Notes: a model not told the origin generated them from the sequence alone. 54,966 nucleotides of DNA from CAZVPZ01 sp964629245 (GCA_964629245.1 CAZVPZ010000002.1:1-54966), one strand, 5' to 3'. Positions 46,307 to 54,545 are shown, counted from the first letter of the stretch. A program made the numbers and translations.

Positions 46307-47382
46307 TAAACAGAGGTATCCGGGTGGAACTTAGACCAGGCGAACCAGTAGAAGCCGTGGGTTGGCAGCTGCTCCAGCTCCTCTTCGCCGTTGAGTTTCT
46401 CGCCGTCAAAGCTCCACTCGTTTCCTTCCCCATCAACCAGCTGGTCGTTTTCTATGGAGAACTCCAGTGTTCCACCGTCGACCTCGCGTGTGTACGCCTG
46501 GATGCCGCCGTCCTGCTGGTCCTCTACCAGCATCACCGGCACTCCTCCTAGCTCGTCCTGGATCAGGTCCTCCCGTCTGATATCTTTCTCCGTGTAGGCC
46601 TTTGAGACGCCTCCCGCTGTCAAGCCGTAGACCAGGGTCTTCGAGGGCAGGCGGTCGTCTACCTCTCCCACGCCGAAGCCCACGCTCTCGGTCGCAGCGT
46701 AGCCCGTGTAGGGGTTGCTGTCGTAGCTCGACGCAGGGTAGATGCCCGTGTCCCTGGACAGCACCTTGGTATCGGGGTGGCCGTTCCTCCAGTCCTGCCA
46801 GCCAGTTATCACAGAGGTCCTTATCTCGAGTTCAGAGGGGACCAGGGGGCCCACGATTGCACGGCCCTGGACCTGGCTCCAGTAGGTCTGCGTCTGCCTG
46901 TCGTACATCACGAGGTTGGCATTGTAGAGTTTGCCAGAGACGCCGAACTCCAGCACCTGCCCGTCCACCTCCCGCGAATAAACGAGACCGGAGCGGCAGA
47001 GAGGGCAGTAGGTCACCGCCACCTCCTCGCCGCCGACCTCGTCGTTCACTATCTCGTGGACGTTCAGGATGCCGAGAGGGTAGGCCCTCGCCTCACCGTT
47101 CTGCTCCAGGCCGATGACCGTGTCGTTCGGGTCGAGCCAGTCCGCGTCCCTCGCTTCCACGAACGCGGGGTCGTCGATTGAGGGTATGCAGTCCATCGAG
47201 GGACAGCCCTGGACCAGTTTAGAGGGGTGGGCCGAGTAGCGCACGCCGTCACTGGTCGTGTTAAAGCTGTAACCAGCGGTCGGGGACGGTCTTTCGCTCC
47301 CCTGACCGGTCAGTAGCACCGCCGCGGTCACCGCAGTAACACCTGCCAGGCTGAGCCCGAGGAAGAACTTTTTCCTTTCCAT
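46303..47382 (-). CDS. DUF3179 domain secreted protein
   Basis: 359 residues with an N-terminal signal/anchor (about 5-26, FLGLSLAGVTAVTAAVLL). CIPSIDDPAF, YPLGILNVHEIVND and VTYCPLCRSGLVY are diagnostic of DUF3179, and TYWSQVQGRAIVGPL also fits. The function of the family is not established; the paired Cys in CPLC suggests a metal or disulfide site. It is the last gene of a four-gene minus-strand operon with a TlpA-like and a CcdA-like protein, so it may act in an extracytoplasmic thiol or sulfur pathway. Confidence 0.88.
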   Translation of the reverse strand: MERKKFFLGLSLAGVTAVTAAVLLTGQGSERPSPTAGYSFNTTSDGVRYSAHPSKLVQGCPSMDCIPSIDDPAFVEARDADWLDPNDTVIGLEQNGEARAYPLGILNVHEIVNDEVGGEEVAVTYCPLCRSGLVYSREVDGQVLEFGVSGKLYNANLVMYDRQTQTYWSQVQGRAIVGPLVPSELEIRTSVITGWQDWRNGHPDTKVLSRDTGIYPASSYDSNPYTGYAATESVGFGVGEVDDRLPSKTLVYGLTAGGVSKAYTEKDIRREDLIQDELGGVPVMLVEDQQDGGIQAYTREVDGGTLEFSIENDQLVDGEGNEWSFDGEKLNGEEELEQLPTHGFYWFAWSKFHPDTSVY

Positions 47383-47385
47383 GTC

Positions 47386-47889
47386 CTATCCCTGGTCTCC
47401 ATCCGTTTTCAAGCCGCTGGTAACCAGGCTGTAACCCGTGTCCGCCAGTATGAATATCCAGACAAGCTCCACGTACCACCGGCCGAACTCGTAAACCAGC
47501 CAGGAGAGTCGTTCCCCCAGCTGCCTGTAGAACACCTGGACAGGGTAGAGCACCGTGTTGGTGGAATGGAAAGGAAGGTTGAGAACCGCCAGCACCGGGT
47601 TGGAGATGTCGAGCCGGAAGCTGAGGAAGCTGGCCACGAAAAGCACCGCGGTTACTGCCACCGGGATCTCTCTACCGTCAAGGTAGTCGCGCACCGCGCC
47701 CTCAAGGCCGTCGATGTTCCGGTAGATGAAGAGGCACGGCCAGAGGGCTATAAGTACTAGGGCGATGTTCACCAGCGAGAACAAGCCGGGTTCCGACACC
47801 GCAGAAGCGAGAAGTCCAACCGCCAGGATCCCTGAAAGCCAGCAGAAAAGGAGCGACAGCGAGAGGATTCCGGCTTCTCTGGCGTTCAT
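47386..47889 (-). CDS. Multi-pass membrane protein in the CcdA/DUF3179 operon
   Basis: 167 residues with four or five transmembrane helices and a charged tail (GLKTDGDQG). No family motif recognised. Its ATG overlaps the stop of the CcdA-like gene (ATGA), and the DUF3179 gene starts 4 bp after its stop, so it is translationally coupled in this operon and probably works with the redox proteins. Confidence 0.75.
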   Translation of the reverse strand: MNAREAGILSLSLLFCWLSGILAVGLLASAVSEPGLFSLVNIALVLIALWPCLFIYRNIDGLEGAVRDYLDGREIPVAVTAVLFVASFLSFRLDISNPVLAVLNLPFHSTNTVLYPVQVFYRQLGERLSWLVYEFGRWYVELVWIFILADTGYSLVTSGLKTDGDQG

Positions 47890-48578
47890 ACGATTATCCC
47901 CGGCAGGTCAAAGACGAAGACCAGGTAGTAGAAGGAGACCGCGAGCATCACCGCTCCCGATCCCCTGTTGACCAGGGTTTTGTGCTCCGTGAGGAAAGAT
48001 ATCACCCTCTGGCGCCATGCCGCCGAGACCACCGAGAAAAACACGAGGGGGAAGCCTATCCCGAGGCCGAACGCCAGGAAGTTCAGGATGTTGGCAAGCG
48101 GCGACGCGAAAAGCAGGGCCCGGGCGAAAAAAGCGGCGATGAAGGCAGGGTTGCAGGGCACCACTATCGCGCCGAAGAAAAGACCAAAGCCGAACGCGTT
48201 CGCCAGCGGGTTGCCGAGGCGCGGCCCCTGGTAGCTGGGAAGCGATGATTCAAAGTTATAGTCCAGGAGCATCAGGACGCTTATCAATCCCAGCAGGATG
48301 AAGGCGATGGGCGATACTATCTCGATGGTCGAGGTCAGCGAGACCTGGAGCAGGGTGGTGAACACCAGGCCCAGTAGGAACATGAAGCTCAGGACGCCCG
48401 CCGCCACCAGCAGGCCGAACAGTATGTAGGTGCTCCTCTCCTCGTCGCCGCTGAACTGCCGGGAAAGGAAGGAGAGAAATGCGGGATAGAGCGGTATGAC
48501 GCAGAGCGCCGTTAGAGGTGTTAACAGCCCCAGGCCGAAAGATACCGCGATCTCCGCGAGCAGGCTCAGGCCCCACAC
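47886..48578 (-). CDS. ccdA: CcdA/DsbD-like thiol-disulfide membrane transporter
   Basis: 230 residues with six membrane helices. The redox Cys pair is in LTALCVIPLYPAFLSFL and VVPCNPAFIAAFFARA, one Cys per repeat half, as in CcdA. The protein moves reducing equivalents from cytoplasmic thioredoxin across the membrane to an extracytoplasmic thioredoxin-like partner, here plausibly the TlpA-like protein encoded just upstream. GTG start at 48578 overlaps the upstream gene by 13 bp, typical of an operon. Confidence 0.9.
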   Translation of the reverse strand: MWGLSLLAEIAVSFGLGLLTPLTALCVIPLYPAFLSFLSRQFSGDEERSTYILFGLLVAAGVLSFMFLLGLVFTTLLQVSLTSTIEIVSPIAFILLGLISVLMLLDYNFESSLPSYQGPRLGNPLANAFGFGLFFGAIVVPCNPAFIAAFFARALLFASPLANILNFLAFGLGIGFPLVFFSVVSAAWRQRVISFLTEHKTLVNRGSGAVMLAVSFYYLVFVFDLPGIIV

Positions 48579-49093
48579 CCTTCCTCGAGCTCGGCCTGGA
48601 GGGTAGAGGCCGACTTTACCCCGTTTTGTAGCCGCCTGGTGCCGTCCTCACATACTATCACCATAGGCGCCGAGGGGGCGTTGACTATAGAAGAGCCGAA
48701 CTCCTGTACCAGGCCGGCGGTCATCTCCGTCGGTGCCACCGCGTACCGCCATCCAAAGCCGTTTTTTTCCAGGTGCTGTCTTACCTTCGCCGCGTCCTCG
48801 TTGGGGTCAGTGTCGAGCGAGACCGAGGTGAATCCTGAGTACTGGCCGTGGAGTTTCTCGACCTCCCTCTGCTGGCGGAGACAGGTCGGGCACCACACCG
48901 CGAAGGTCTCCACAAGCACCGGTTTCTCCAGCTCCGCGATGGTAAAAGTCTCACCACTTTCCACGTCCTCCAGCTCCACAGTGGTCCAGTTCATGCCCTG
49001 CGCAGAACCATCCCCCGACGGGGCGAGCGCGGCATACGCCGCGACCAGGAAGACCAGGAGGGTTGTACCCGCAGCAAGGTATCTCCTGTCCAT
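48566..49093 (-). CDS. TlpA/ResA-like thioredoxin-fold protein
   Basis: 175 residues: a membrane anchor or signal (about 7-25, AAGTTLLVFLVAAYAALAP), then a thioredoxin fold with the active site Trp67-Cys68-Pro-Thr-Cys71 (FAVWCPTC) and a cis-Pro region (NAPSAPMVIV). The C-terminal GCGA ends with a further Cys. TlpA/ResA proteins are extracytoplasmic disulfide reductases fed by CcdA. First gene of the minus-strand operon; AT-poor upstream region with few clear promoter marks. Confidence 0.9.
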   Translation of the reverse strand: MDRRYLAAGTTLLVFLVAAYAALAPSGDGSAQGMNWTTVELEDVESGETFTIAELEKPVLVETFAVWCPTCLRQQREVEKLHGQYSGFTSVSLDTDPNEDAAKVRQHLEKNGFGWRYAVAPTEMTAGLVQEFGSSIVNAPSAPMVIVCEDGTRRLQNGVKSASTLQAELEEGCGA

Positions 49094-49267
49094 GGAACCA
49101 GTTTAGTCATCCCTCTCTTTAACCCCACTGGTAACTCCAGAGTGACCGCCGCCGGGGTGAAGGTTTAAAAGGGAGTCATTCAACCAGCACCGTTTGGCTT
49201 AAAAGCGTGACCTCTGGCAGGCGCGTGGAACCCTTTTTATGGGTTGGATGGGAATCCGGATTTCCCT

Positions 49268-49648
49268 ATGAATGACGAAGAATGGAGTATCGAAAATGCC
49301 CATGAAGCAGTAAAATCTTTCCACCAAAAATCCAGGGGCCTTGGCAGGGTTCTCCTAGACGACCAGGGTGACGGCCTCGAGTTCGTGAGAGAAGAGCTCG
49401 CACCTGCGATGGAGCAGGCCGACAGGTACGTCCGGCCCGCGCTCAGGGGGGATGTCGAGGTCAACGGCCAGTTCGAGCAGGTCCGGGATACGTACGTTGA
49501 AGCTAGGAGGAACGTCTTCGAGTACGGTGAGGAACTCGAGGAACTGATGCCCGGCGACTTCAAGGTCTACGACGTGCCGAAGGCAGGCAGTTCGCGTGGA
49601 GAGGTCGAGGCAGGTCTTGCCAGGTCTGCAGGCAGGTACTCTACCTGA
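49268..49648 (+). CDS. Hypothetical acidic helical protein
   Basis: 126 residues from ATG 49268. Long helices predominate (ENAHEAVKSFHQKSRGLGRVLLDD, EFVREELAPAMEQADRYVRPAL, RDTYVEARRNVFEYGEELEEL), acidic overall. No family recognised. TATA-like CTTTTTATGG near 49232-49241 is about 28 bp upstream and favours 49268 over TTG 49244. Confidence 0.65.
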   Translation: MNDEEWSIENAHEAVKSFHQKSRGLGRVLLDDQGDGLEFVREELAPAMEQADRYVRPALRGDVEVNGQFEQVRDTYVEARRNVFEYGEELEELMPGDFKVYDVPKAGSSRGEVEAGLARSAGRYST

Positions 49649-49678
49649 TCCTGCGGCCTCCACCGTAATATCAATCTT

Positions 49679-49768
49679 CTAACCGAAATACATCCCTATC
49701 CAGACAACCAGCACAAGCAGGAAAAGCATCACCACGAATCCCGCTACAGTCGTGTCGACCTGTACCAT
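49679..49768 (-). CDS. 29-residue single-helix membrane peptide
   Basis: ATG 49768 encodes MVQVDTTVAG, a hydrophobic helix FVVMLFLLVLVVWIGMYF and Gly. A TATA-like TTTTAAACC at about 49794-49802 is 28 bp upstream, matching the strict spacing of this genome. A membrane microprotein is likely if conserved. Confidence 0.5.
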   Translation of the reverse strand: MVQVDTTVAGFVVMLFLLVLVVWIGMYFG

Positions 49769-49850
49769 CTTACCGTTTCCTATTTGGTGAAGACGGTTTA
49801 AAATAAAACGCCAGAAACAGCCAGAGCTAGCTGTTAAGGGAGGGAGGGTA

Positions 49851-49869
49851 GGAGGGCATAGCGCCCTCC
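49851..49869. terminator. GGAGGGC/GCCCTCC hairpin
   Basis: A 7-bp perfect GC-rich inverted repeat (49851-49857 and 49863-49869) with a 5-nt loop lies in the intergenic region between divergently oriented small genes. It might be a terminator or an RNA structure. There is no T-run after it on either strand, so an archaeal T-rich terminator is not evident. Confidence 0.3.
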
Positions 49870-49906
49870 GTGTTCTTCCTGAGAAATCTGGAAGAAAATA
49901 TGGTTT

Positions 49907-50116
49907 TTACGCGGTTATGCGGTCTTTCCAGTCTGTGGAGCTGACTTCTTCAGCTACAGCTTCCTCTCCTTCGCCGAGCTCGCGCTCGTACTCCTGGATG
50001 CACTTGGAGCACTTGGTGATACCCTGGTGCTCCTGCATCTCTATCTCGATTCCGAACTCATCCTCGAGTTCTTCCTTCGTCCTGCCGCAGACTTCGCATT
50101 CCATCGTACTCGTCAT
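49907..50116 (-). CDS. Small protein with CxxC-CxxC zinc motif
   Basis: 69 residues with MECEVCGRTKEEL near the N-terminus and TKCSKCIQEYEREL in the middle: two CxxC knuckles about 26 residues apart. The C-terminal tail is acidic. It is a typical small archaeal zinc-finger protein of unknown partner. AT-rich TATA-like sequence is near 50133-50143 upstream of the start. Confidence 0.7.
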   Translation of the reverse strand: MTSTMECEVCGRTKEELEDEFGIEIEMQEHQGITKCSKCIQEYERELGEGEEAVAEEVSSTDWKDRITA

Positions 50117-50166
50117 GGTTATCTCGTTAGTTTTTTAAACCTGATCTGGGGTTTTGCTAGTATCAT

Positions 50167-50613
50167 TTAAGGCGGGAACCATTCGAGCAGTCCCGTGTTG
50201 CCGCTCGCCGTGACATCGTCCTCCATACCGGAGAACATCTCCTGCTGGTGGTCGTCGGAGAGCATCTTTTCGACATCCGGATCGTCGATATCGAAGCCTT
50301 GCTCCGAATACATCGCTATCTCGTCCAGGTCACCGCCGTGGACAGGGTTTTCAGCGAAGTAGACTGACTCACCTGCTTCCAGGTAGTCCTTTGCAGGGCC
50401 CACAAACTCCTGGACCGGTTCAGAGTAGTTTTCTACGTCTCCGAAGCCGTCAGTGTCGAACTTCACCCAGCGTCCGTGGTACTCGTCGTCCAGCGCGGGC
50501 CTGACCTCCCTGAACTCGTGGTAGGCCTCCTTGAAAGGCCGGGTCTGGGTTACTCCCGCAACACCCAGGCTTCCACCCGCCAATACTCCGAGCAGCGTTC
50601 TTCGCCTTACCAT
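50167..50613 (-). CDS. Tat-exported hypothetical protein
   Basis: 148 residues from ATG 50613, with a twin-arginine signal: MVRRRTLLGVLAGGSLGVAG. The remainder is acidic, with EYHGRWVKFDTDGFGDVENYSEPVQEFVG. The upstream extension to 50658 starts with another basic stretch but lies beyond the TATA-like TTTTAAATG at about 50634-50642. Tat export implies the protein folds before transport, common for halophile secreted proteins. Function unknown. Confidence 0.75.
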   Translation of the reverse strand: MVRRRTLLGVLAGGSLGVAGVTQTRPFKEAYHEFREVRPALDDEYHGRWVKFDTDGFGDVENYSEPVQEFVGPAKDYLEAGESVYFAENPVHGGDLDEIAMYSEQGFDIDDPDVEKMLSDDHQQEMFSGMEDDVTASGNTGLLEWFPP

Positions 50614-50676
50614 ACTTCTAGAACAACTCGAACATTTAAAATACTTTCGTTTTTTCACTACTTTCTCATAATAACA

Positions 50677-51174
50677 TTACGAACAGCAGGTCGAGAGTGC
50701 ATCGCCGAACACGACCTCCGTTCCATTCCCGATCCCATGGCGGTCCGCGAAGCCTTGGTTGGTCTCTATAACGTACTTTGCCGGCCCATCGCTCCTGTAG
50801 CGCTCAAGGGCGTAGTCGGGCGTTCCCGGCTCCGGCTCGGCGTGCTCCACGTTGATGACTTGGCGGTCACCGTCCACGAATATCATGTCGAGCGGTATCC
50901 GCGTGTTCTTCATCCAGAAGCTCCGCGGCTCCTCACGGCTATAGACAAATATCATGCCGGTATCGGAGGGAAGCGATGTCCGGTTCATCAGGCCCACCCT
51001 GCGCTCTTCCGGATCGTCAGCGAGTTCGAGTCTGAGTCTTCCTGTATCCTTCCCGTCCACGAGAAAGTGGGCGGTGTAGTTCGCCCCCGGAACCTCCGTG
51101 TCTGCCGTGTAGGCGAGCAGGAGGACGGTTGACGCCAGGATAACCATTAAGACCGCCGCGGTTTTCCACTCCAT
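50677..51174 (-). CDS. DUF192 domain exported protein
   Basis: 165 residues from ATG 51174 (TTG 51183 is the alternative). Signal or anchor at about 4-22 (KTAAVLMVILASTVLLLAY). EERRVGLMNRTSLPSDTGMIFVYSREEPRSFWMKNTRIPLDMIFVD is the complete DUF192 signature. The family is widespread, small, secreted or membrane-bound, with unknown function. The C-terminal end has a CC pair. It is divergent from the gene at 51238, with the GTAATAC motif between. Confidence 0.88.
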   Translation of the reverse strand: MEWKTAAVLMVILASTVLLLAYTADTEVPGANYTAHFLVDGKDTGRLRLELADDPEERRVGLMNRTSLPSDTGMIFVYSREEPRSFWMKNTRIPLDMIFVDGDRQVINVEHAEPEPGTPDYALERYRSDGPAKYVIETNQGFADRHGIGNGTEVVFGDALSTCCS

Positions 51175-51210
51175 CTTGAACAATTAGATCCCTGGCTTTA
51201 GGAAACCACC

Positions 51211-51228
51211 CGTAATATATCGTAATAC
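51211..51228. promoter_or_regulatory. CGTAATATATCGTAATAC operator-like motif
   Basis: Its complement, GTATTACGATATATTAC(G), is the same as the element at 22145-22161 except for one base. It includes TATA-like bases about 20-27 bp before the ATG at 51238, so a bound protein would compete with TBP there. Confidence 0.5.
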
Positions 51229-51237
51229 TTTTAAGAG

Positions 51238-51501
51238 ATGTGGTTTAACATTCCACCAGAGATGCCCGGCGGTCCCTACAACTCATCGGTCACTTCGTCC
51301 GTCCTTCCGGGAAGCAACGGACGCCACCATGAATTCCGCCAGCTATATGCGGACCTTGTGGACCAGCTGCCAGGTGACTACGATGACCGGGTGGAACGTT
51401 TCAACCCCGGTGACACGGAGGTAGCGGTCTTGAAAGAGCTCGAGGGCGTGGAAGATGTCGAGACGATTGAAAGAGTGATGAGACGGCACGACATGCTCTA
51501 G
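51238..51501 (+). CDS. Small hypothetical protein
   Basis: 87 residues. N-terminal half Pro/Ser/Asn-rich (PPEMPGGPYNSSVTSSVLPGSNGRHH), C-terminal half acidic and helical (DVETIERVMRRHDML). No signal peptide or motif. The promoter carries the GTATTAC element. The stop codon overlaps the convergent zinc-ribbon gene. Confidence 0.55.
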   Translation: MWFNIPPEMPGGPYNSSVTSSVLPGSNGRHHEFRQLYADLVDQLPGDYDDRVERFNPGDTEVAVLKELEGVEDVETIERVMRRHDML

Positions 51502-51602
51502 GGGTCGGAGCAGTCACGGATAAGGCCGCAGTTCTCGCATATCAACTCGCACGGTGCGTGGTCCACCATCTCCGAGCCGCAGACCCAGCAGGTCCTGTCC
51601 AT
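51498..51602 (-). CDS. 34-residue zinc-ribbon microprotein
   Basis: ATG 51602 encodes 34 residues with RTCWVCGSEM and LICENCGLI, two CxxC knuckles 14 residues apart, and a further Cys in both halves. TATA-like GGAAATTAATCC near 51623-51634 is about 26 bp upstream. It overlaps the stop of the plus-strand gene by 4 bp, and UppS starts another transcript just upstream. Confidence 0.6.
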   Translation of the reverse strand: MDRTCWVCGSEMVDHAPCELICENCGLIRDCSDP

Positions 51603-51627
51603 CAAGAGGTTATTGTCTCTCCAGGGA

Positions 51628-52308
51628 TTAATTTCCTTTCTTTCTCCTCAGCCTCGAGAAATGGTTGAGCGCGTCACGCACATCCTCGTAGGTCACCGCG
51701 GGGAAGTTCTTCTTTATATGGGAGTACTCCGCGTAACTCGAGTTCCAGATGGGGAAGCCCGAGACGCATTCCCTGTCCGGGTTGTCGCCAGTCCTTATCA
51801 CGAAGTCGATATCCGACTTGACGCCCAGGTGCTCCTGGAAGCTCTCCTGGCTGAAATCACCGCCGTTCTCGTGGATGGTCCGCGAGGCCTGGAGGATATC
51901 CCTCTTGCCGGAATACGATATCAGCAGGTTCAGGTCGCGCTCTCCCGTGTTAAACTTCCTCTCCAGCTTCTTCAGCTTCTTTCTCAGGCCGTCGGGTATC
52001 GCTGACGGCCTGGTCGTCACCCAGTTGAAACGGAAGTCCTTGCTGTGGAACTGCTTCGCGACCTCGAAGATGTTCTCGCGCAGGAGCTGGAAAAGCGTAC
52101 CGAGTTCCTGCCTGTCCCTCTGGAGGTTCTCCTCGGAGAGCAGGTAGAAGGTCGCCTCCTCGATCTCAACGTCGACTTCGTCGCTATCATCTACCTCCAT
52201 GAAGACATCGATTATAGTATCCTTCGCCCTCCTGTAGGCTTCCTTCTTCTCGATGCCGTTGTTGCGGGCGTACCTCCTGTTACCGTCCGGTATCACTCCC
52301 AGATGCAT
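51628..52308 (-). CDS. uppS: Cis-prenyltransferase (undecaprenyl/dehydrodolichyl diphosphate synthase family)
   Basis: 226 residues. The N-terminus MHLGVIPDGNRRYARNNG has the family signature HxxxxxDGNRR (catalytic Asp8, Arg11), and the C-terminal DFVIRTGDNPDRECVSGFPIWNSSYAEY carries the second conserved block with the RxSxF..W motif. It elongates an allylic primer with isopentenyl diphosphate to long cis polyprenyl chains, which become lipid carriers for glycosylation. It has its own TATA box (TTTAAAAC, 52331-52338), 43 bp after the reductase gene. The PMT-type glycosyltransferase at 3481 would use such a carrier. Confidence 0.92.
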   Translation of the reverse strand: MHLGVIPDGNRRYARNNGIEKKEAYRRAKDTIIDVFMEVDDSDEVDVEIEEATFYLLSEENLQRDRQELGTLFQLLRENIFEVAKQFHSKDFRFNWVTTRPSAIPDGLRKKLKKLERKFNTGERDLNLLISYSGKRDILQASRTIHENGGDFSQESFQEHLGVKSDIDFVIRTGDNPDRECVSGFPIWNSSYAEYSHIKKNFPAVTYEDVRDALNHFSRLRRKKGN

Positions 52309-52351
52309 TAATTCCGTGTTAGGAACTGAAGTTTTAAATGAGGTCGAGTGG

Positions 52352-53416
52352 TCACTTACCGAGCAGCGCCTTCAGCTGCTCCAGGCTGAAAAGCGAAGTC
52401 GGCCTGTCCATGTGGACACCTATCTCTCCCTGGAAGAACCACATCGCCGCGCGCTGGAGCGACTCCGGCATGGAGTAACCGCGCTCGATGAACCTTCCAA
52501 GGCGGATGTCAGGCATCAGCTGTTTCCTCCACTCCCGCTCGTACCGGTCCAGTGAGGAGGGGTTCGAAACGTCTATTTTCTCCGCTGCGATCTCTGCCGC
52601 ACGCATCCCGTAGAGGATTCCGCCGCCGGTGAAAGGCTTGGTCTGGGCTGCCGCGTCCCCCACCAGGAACGCACGACGTGAAGTGGTCGTCGCGGGAGGC
52701 CCGATGGGGATAGCTCCTGCGCAGTGATCACCGCCCTCTACACCGTGTTTCCCCGTCACCTCCTCCAGCCATTCAACAGGGTTCTCGCCCTCCGGGACCG
52801 CGGCACCGTACTCAACGGAGTCACCGCGGGGGATGCGCCAGCCGAAGAACTCAGGCACATCAAGGTAGACGTCCACAAAGTCGCTGCCGTCTTCTTCCTC
52901 CGAAAAGCAGAGGATGCCCTGGTAGAAGTGGTCCGGCCCCGGGAGGCCGAGACGTGAACGCACCGTCGAGCCGGCGCCGTCACATCCTGCCACCATCTTC
53001 GCCCTGTAGTCTCCCTTATCGGTCGTCACCTCGACGTACCTCTTCTTCTCACTGACATCGACCACCTTTTCTCCCAGTTGGTACTCCGCACCCGCCCTCT
53101 CCGCTTCCTCCGCCTTGACCTTATCCAGTTCCACCCGGTCGATGCAGTACGATACGGTATCCTGCTTGTAGAACCGGTACTTGCTCGAATCAGACGGGTG
53201 GAAACGCGCACCCCTTATCCTGTTCTGCTCAAGCCTGTCGCGCTCCTCTTCTGGCACAAAATCCCAGATATCCGGGGAAACGTGGCCCGAGCAGGCGAGC
53301 GGTTTTCCAATCTCGGACGACTGCTCGATGACTAGCACGTCTTTACCTCCCTTCGCGAACTTCTTCGCGAGGTGGCTTCCCGCGGGACCCGCTCCGACGA
53401 TTAAAAGGTCCCTCAT
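52352..53416 (-). CDS. Geranylgeranyl reductase family protein (archaeal lipid saturation)
   Basis: 354 residues. FAD binding at the start: MRDLLIVGAGPAGSHLAKKF (GxGxxG, Gly8-Gly13). LACSGHVSP, GCDGAGSTVR and VGDAAAQTKPFTGGGILYGM are the classical motifs of geranylgeranyl reductases. The enzyme saturates geranylgeranyl chains in archaeal phospholipids, taking electrons from a ferredoxin in at least one methanogen. A [2Fe-2S] ferredoxin is encoded two genes upstream in the same operon, which supports that electron path here. It overlaps the LEA14-like gene in an ATGA arrangement. Confidence 0.92.
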   Translation of the reverse strand: MRDLLIVGAGPAGSHLAKKFAKGGKDVLVIEQSSEIGKPLACSGHVSPDIWDFVPEEERDRLEQNRIRGARFHPSDSSKYRFYKQDTVSYCIDRVELDKVKAEEAERAGAEYQLGEKVVDVSEKKRYVEVTTDKGDYRAKMVAGCDGAGSTVRSRLGLPGPDHFYQGILCFSEEEDGSDFVDVYLDVPEFFGWRIPRGDSVEYGAAVPEGENPVEWLEEVTGKHGVEGGDHCAGAIPIGPPATTTSRRAFLVGDAAAQTKPFTGGGILYGMRAAEIAAEKIDVSNPSSLDRYEREWRKQLMPDIRLGRFIERGYSMPESLQRAAMWFFQGEIGVHMDRPTSLFSLEQLKALLGK

Positions 53417-54534
53417 CCCAGGAGCCCACCTATGCCGCCGTCATCGCCGTCGGAACTCGTGTTGGTGTCATCCAGGGAGTCCGTCAGGTTTTCACCAGGG
53501 TCAGGGACCGACTGTTCGAATTCGCCCCGGGTGCACCCGTAGAATCTGCTCTTCGACTTCTGGTTGTCGACCAGTATCCCCGTCCTGAACATGAAACTGC
53601 ATTTCATACCCTCCGGTGGGATGGAGAAGGTGGTTTCAGTGATGGTGAACGCGAGTCTTACCTCCACCTCGGCCTGGGTTTCCTCGTTCCTCCTGACGTG
53701 GCTCACGAACCAGTCGTCCATCTTCTGGTTGTCCAGGTCCACCACGAAAGTTATGTCACGGGTCTCCCCCGCATCTATCTTGCCGTCCTCAGGCGCGTTG
53801 AGAACCTCTACATCGTTGGCCGTCCACTCTGCGACCGCGACCTCGTTCATCCGGAAGTCACCCTCGAACTGTGGCGTCGGCACGGGATAGCTGTTCGGGT
53901 TGTGGATAGCGAAGGTCATCTTGATTTCAGAAGTATCACTCGAAACGTCTCCCCATTTCGCGGAGGTGTCGCGTATCTCCAGCTCGGGGCTGCCCGCTGT
54001 GGAAGGACCCGTGTAGTCGCCCTCCGCTTCCTGGAGGGAGCTGTCGAGCTTCCCGATTATATCGGTCTGGATGGTGTCGGTGTATCCGGTGCCTCCCACG
54101 GAGAACGGGACGGAGAACACCCGGTATCCCAGTGACACTGGTATCTCAAGCTCCGACTCCTCTCCCTTTTCGAGGTGGGATGTCCACCACTCCGGGAGTT
54201 TCTTGACATCGAGAACAGTTGTCAGGTTGACAGTGGTGTTGCCGTTCGCGTCTATCTGTATGCCCTGCTTGTCTCCGCTCGCGAGCTCGATGCCGTTCAT
54301 CTCCACGCCGTAGCCGAGTTCCAGCCTGGAGAGGTTTATTTCGAAGCCGTTCGGGTTGTGGACAACCGCGGAACTCCTTATCTCGACCGCGGTATCGTTT
54401 ACCTCGCCCCAGTCGCCGCGGTCCTCGACTGCGAACCCCGGCTTCTGGACTATCCCGGTCGCGTATGCCCCGGCCGGGACGCCGACCAGTAGCAGGGGGA
54501 TGAGAACCTTTGCAAGTGTTATATTAGAGACCAT
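53413..54534 (-). CDS. LEA14/WHy-type double-domain exported protein
   Basis: 373 residues from ATG 54534, preceded by AGGAGGTCC, a strong Shine-Dalgarno sequence (an internal operon gene). N-terminal signal/anchor (about 6-22). Two LEA_2/WHy-like domains: about 45-150 (VVHNPNGFEINLSRLELGYG, MNGIELASG) and 190-330 (FAIHNPNSYPVPTPQFEGDF, MNEVAVAEW), with the HNPN signature in each. LEA14 folds bind lipids or stabilise proteins against drying and salt. The tail is Asp/Ser/Gly-rich, ending GGIGGLLG. Lies between ferredoxin and lipid reductase in one operon. Confidence 0.82.
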   Translation of the reverse strand: MVSNITLAKVLIPLLLVGVPAGAYATGIVQKPGFAVEDRGDWGEVNDTAVEIRSSAVVHNPNGFEINLSRLELGYGVEMNGIELASGDKQGIQIDANGNTTVNLTTVLDVKKLPEWWTSHLEKGEESELEIPVSLGYRVFSVPFSVGGTGYTDTIQTDIIGKLDSSLQEAEGDYTGPSTAGSPELEIRDTSAKWGDVSSDTSEIKMTFAIHNPNSYPVPTPQFEGDFRMNEVAVAEWTANDVEVLNAPEDGKIDAGETRDITFVVDLDNQKMDDWFVSHVRRNEETQAEVEVRLAFTITETTFSIPPEGMKCSFMFRTGILVDNQKSKSRFYGCTRGEFEQSVPDPGENLTDSLDDTNTSSDGDDGGIGGLLG

Positions 54535-54545
54535 CCGTGGACCTC

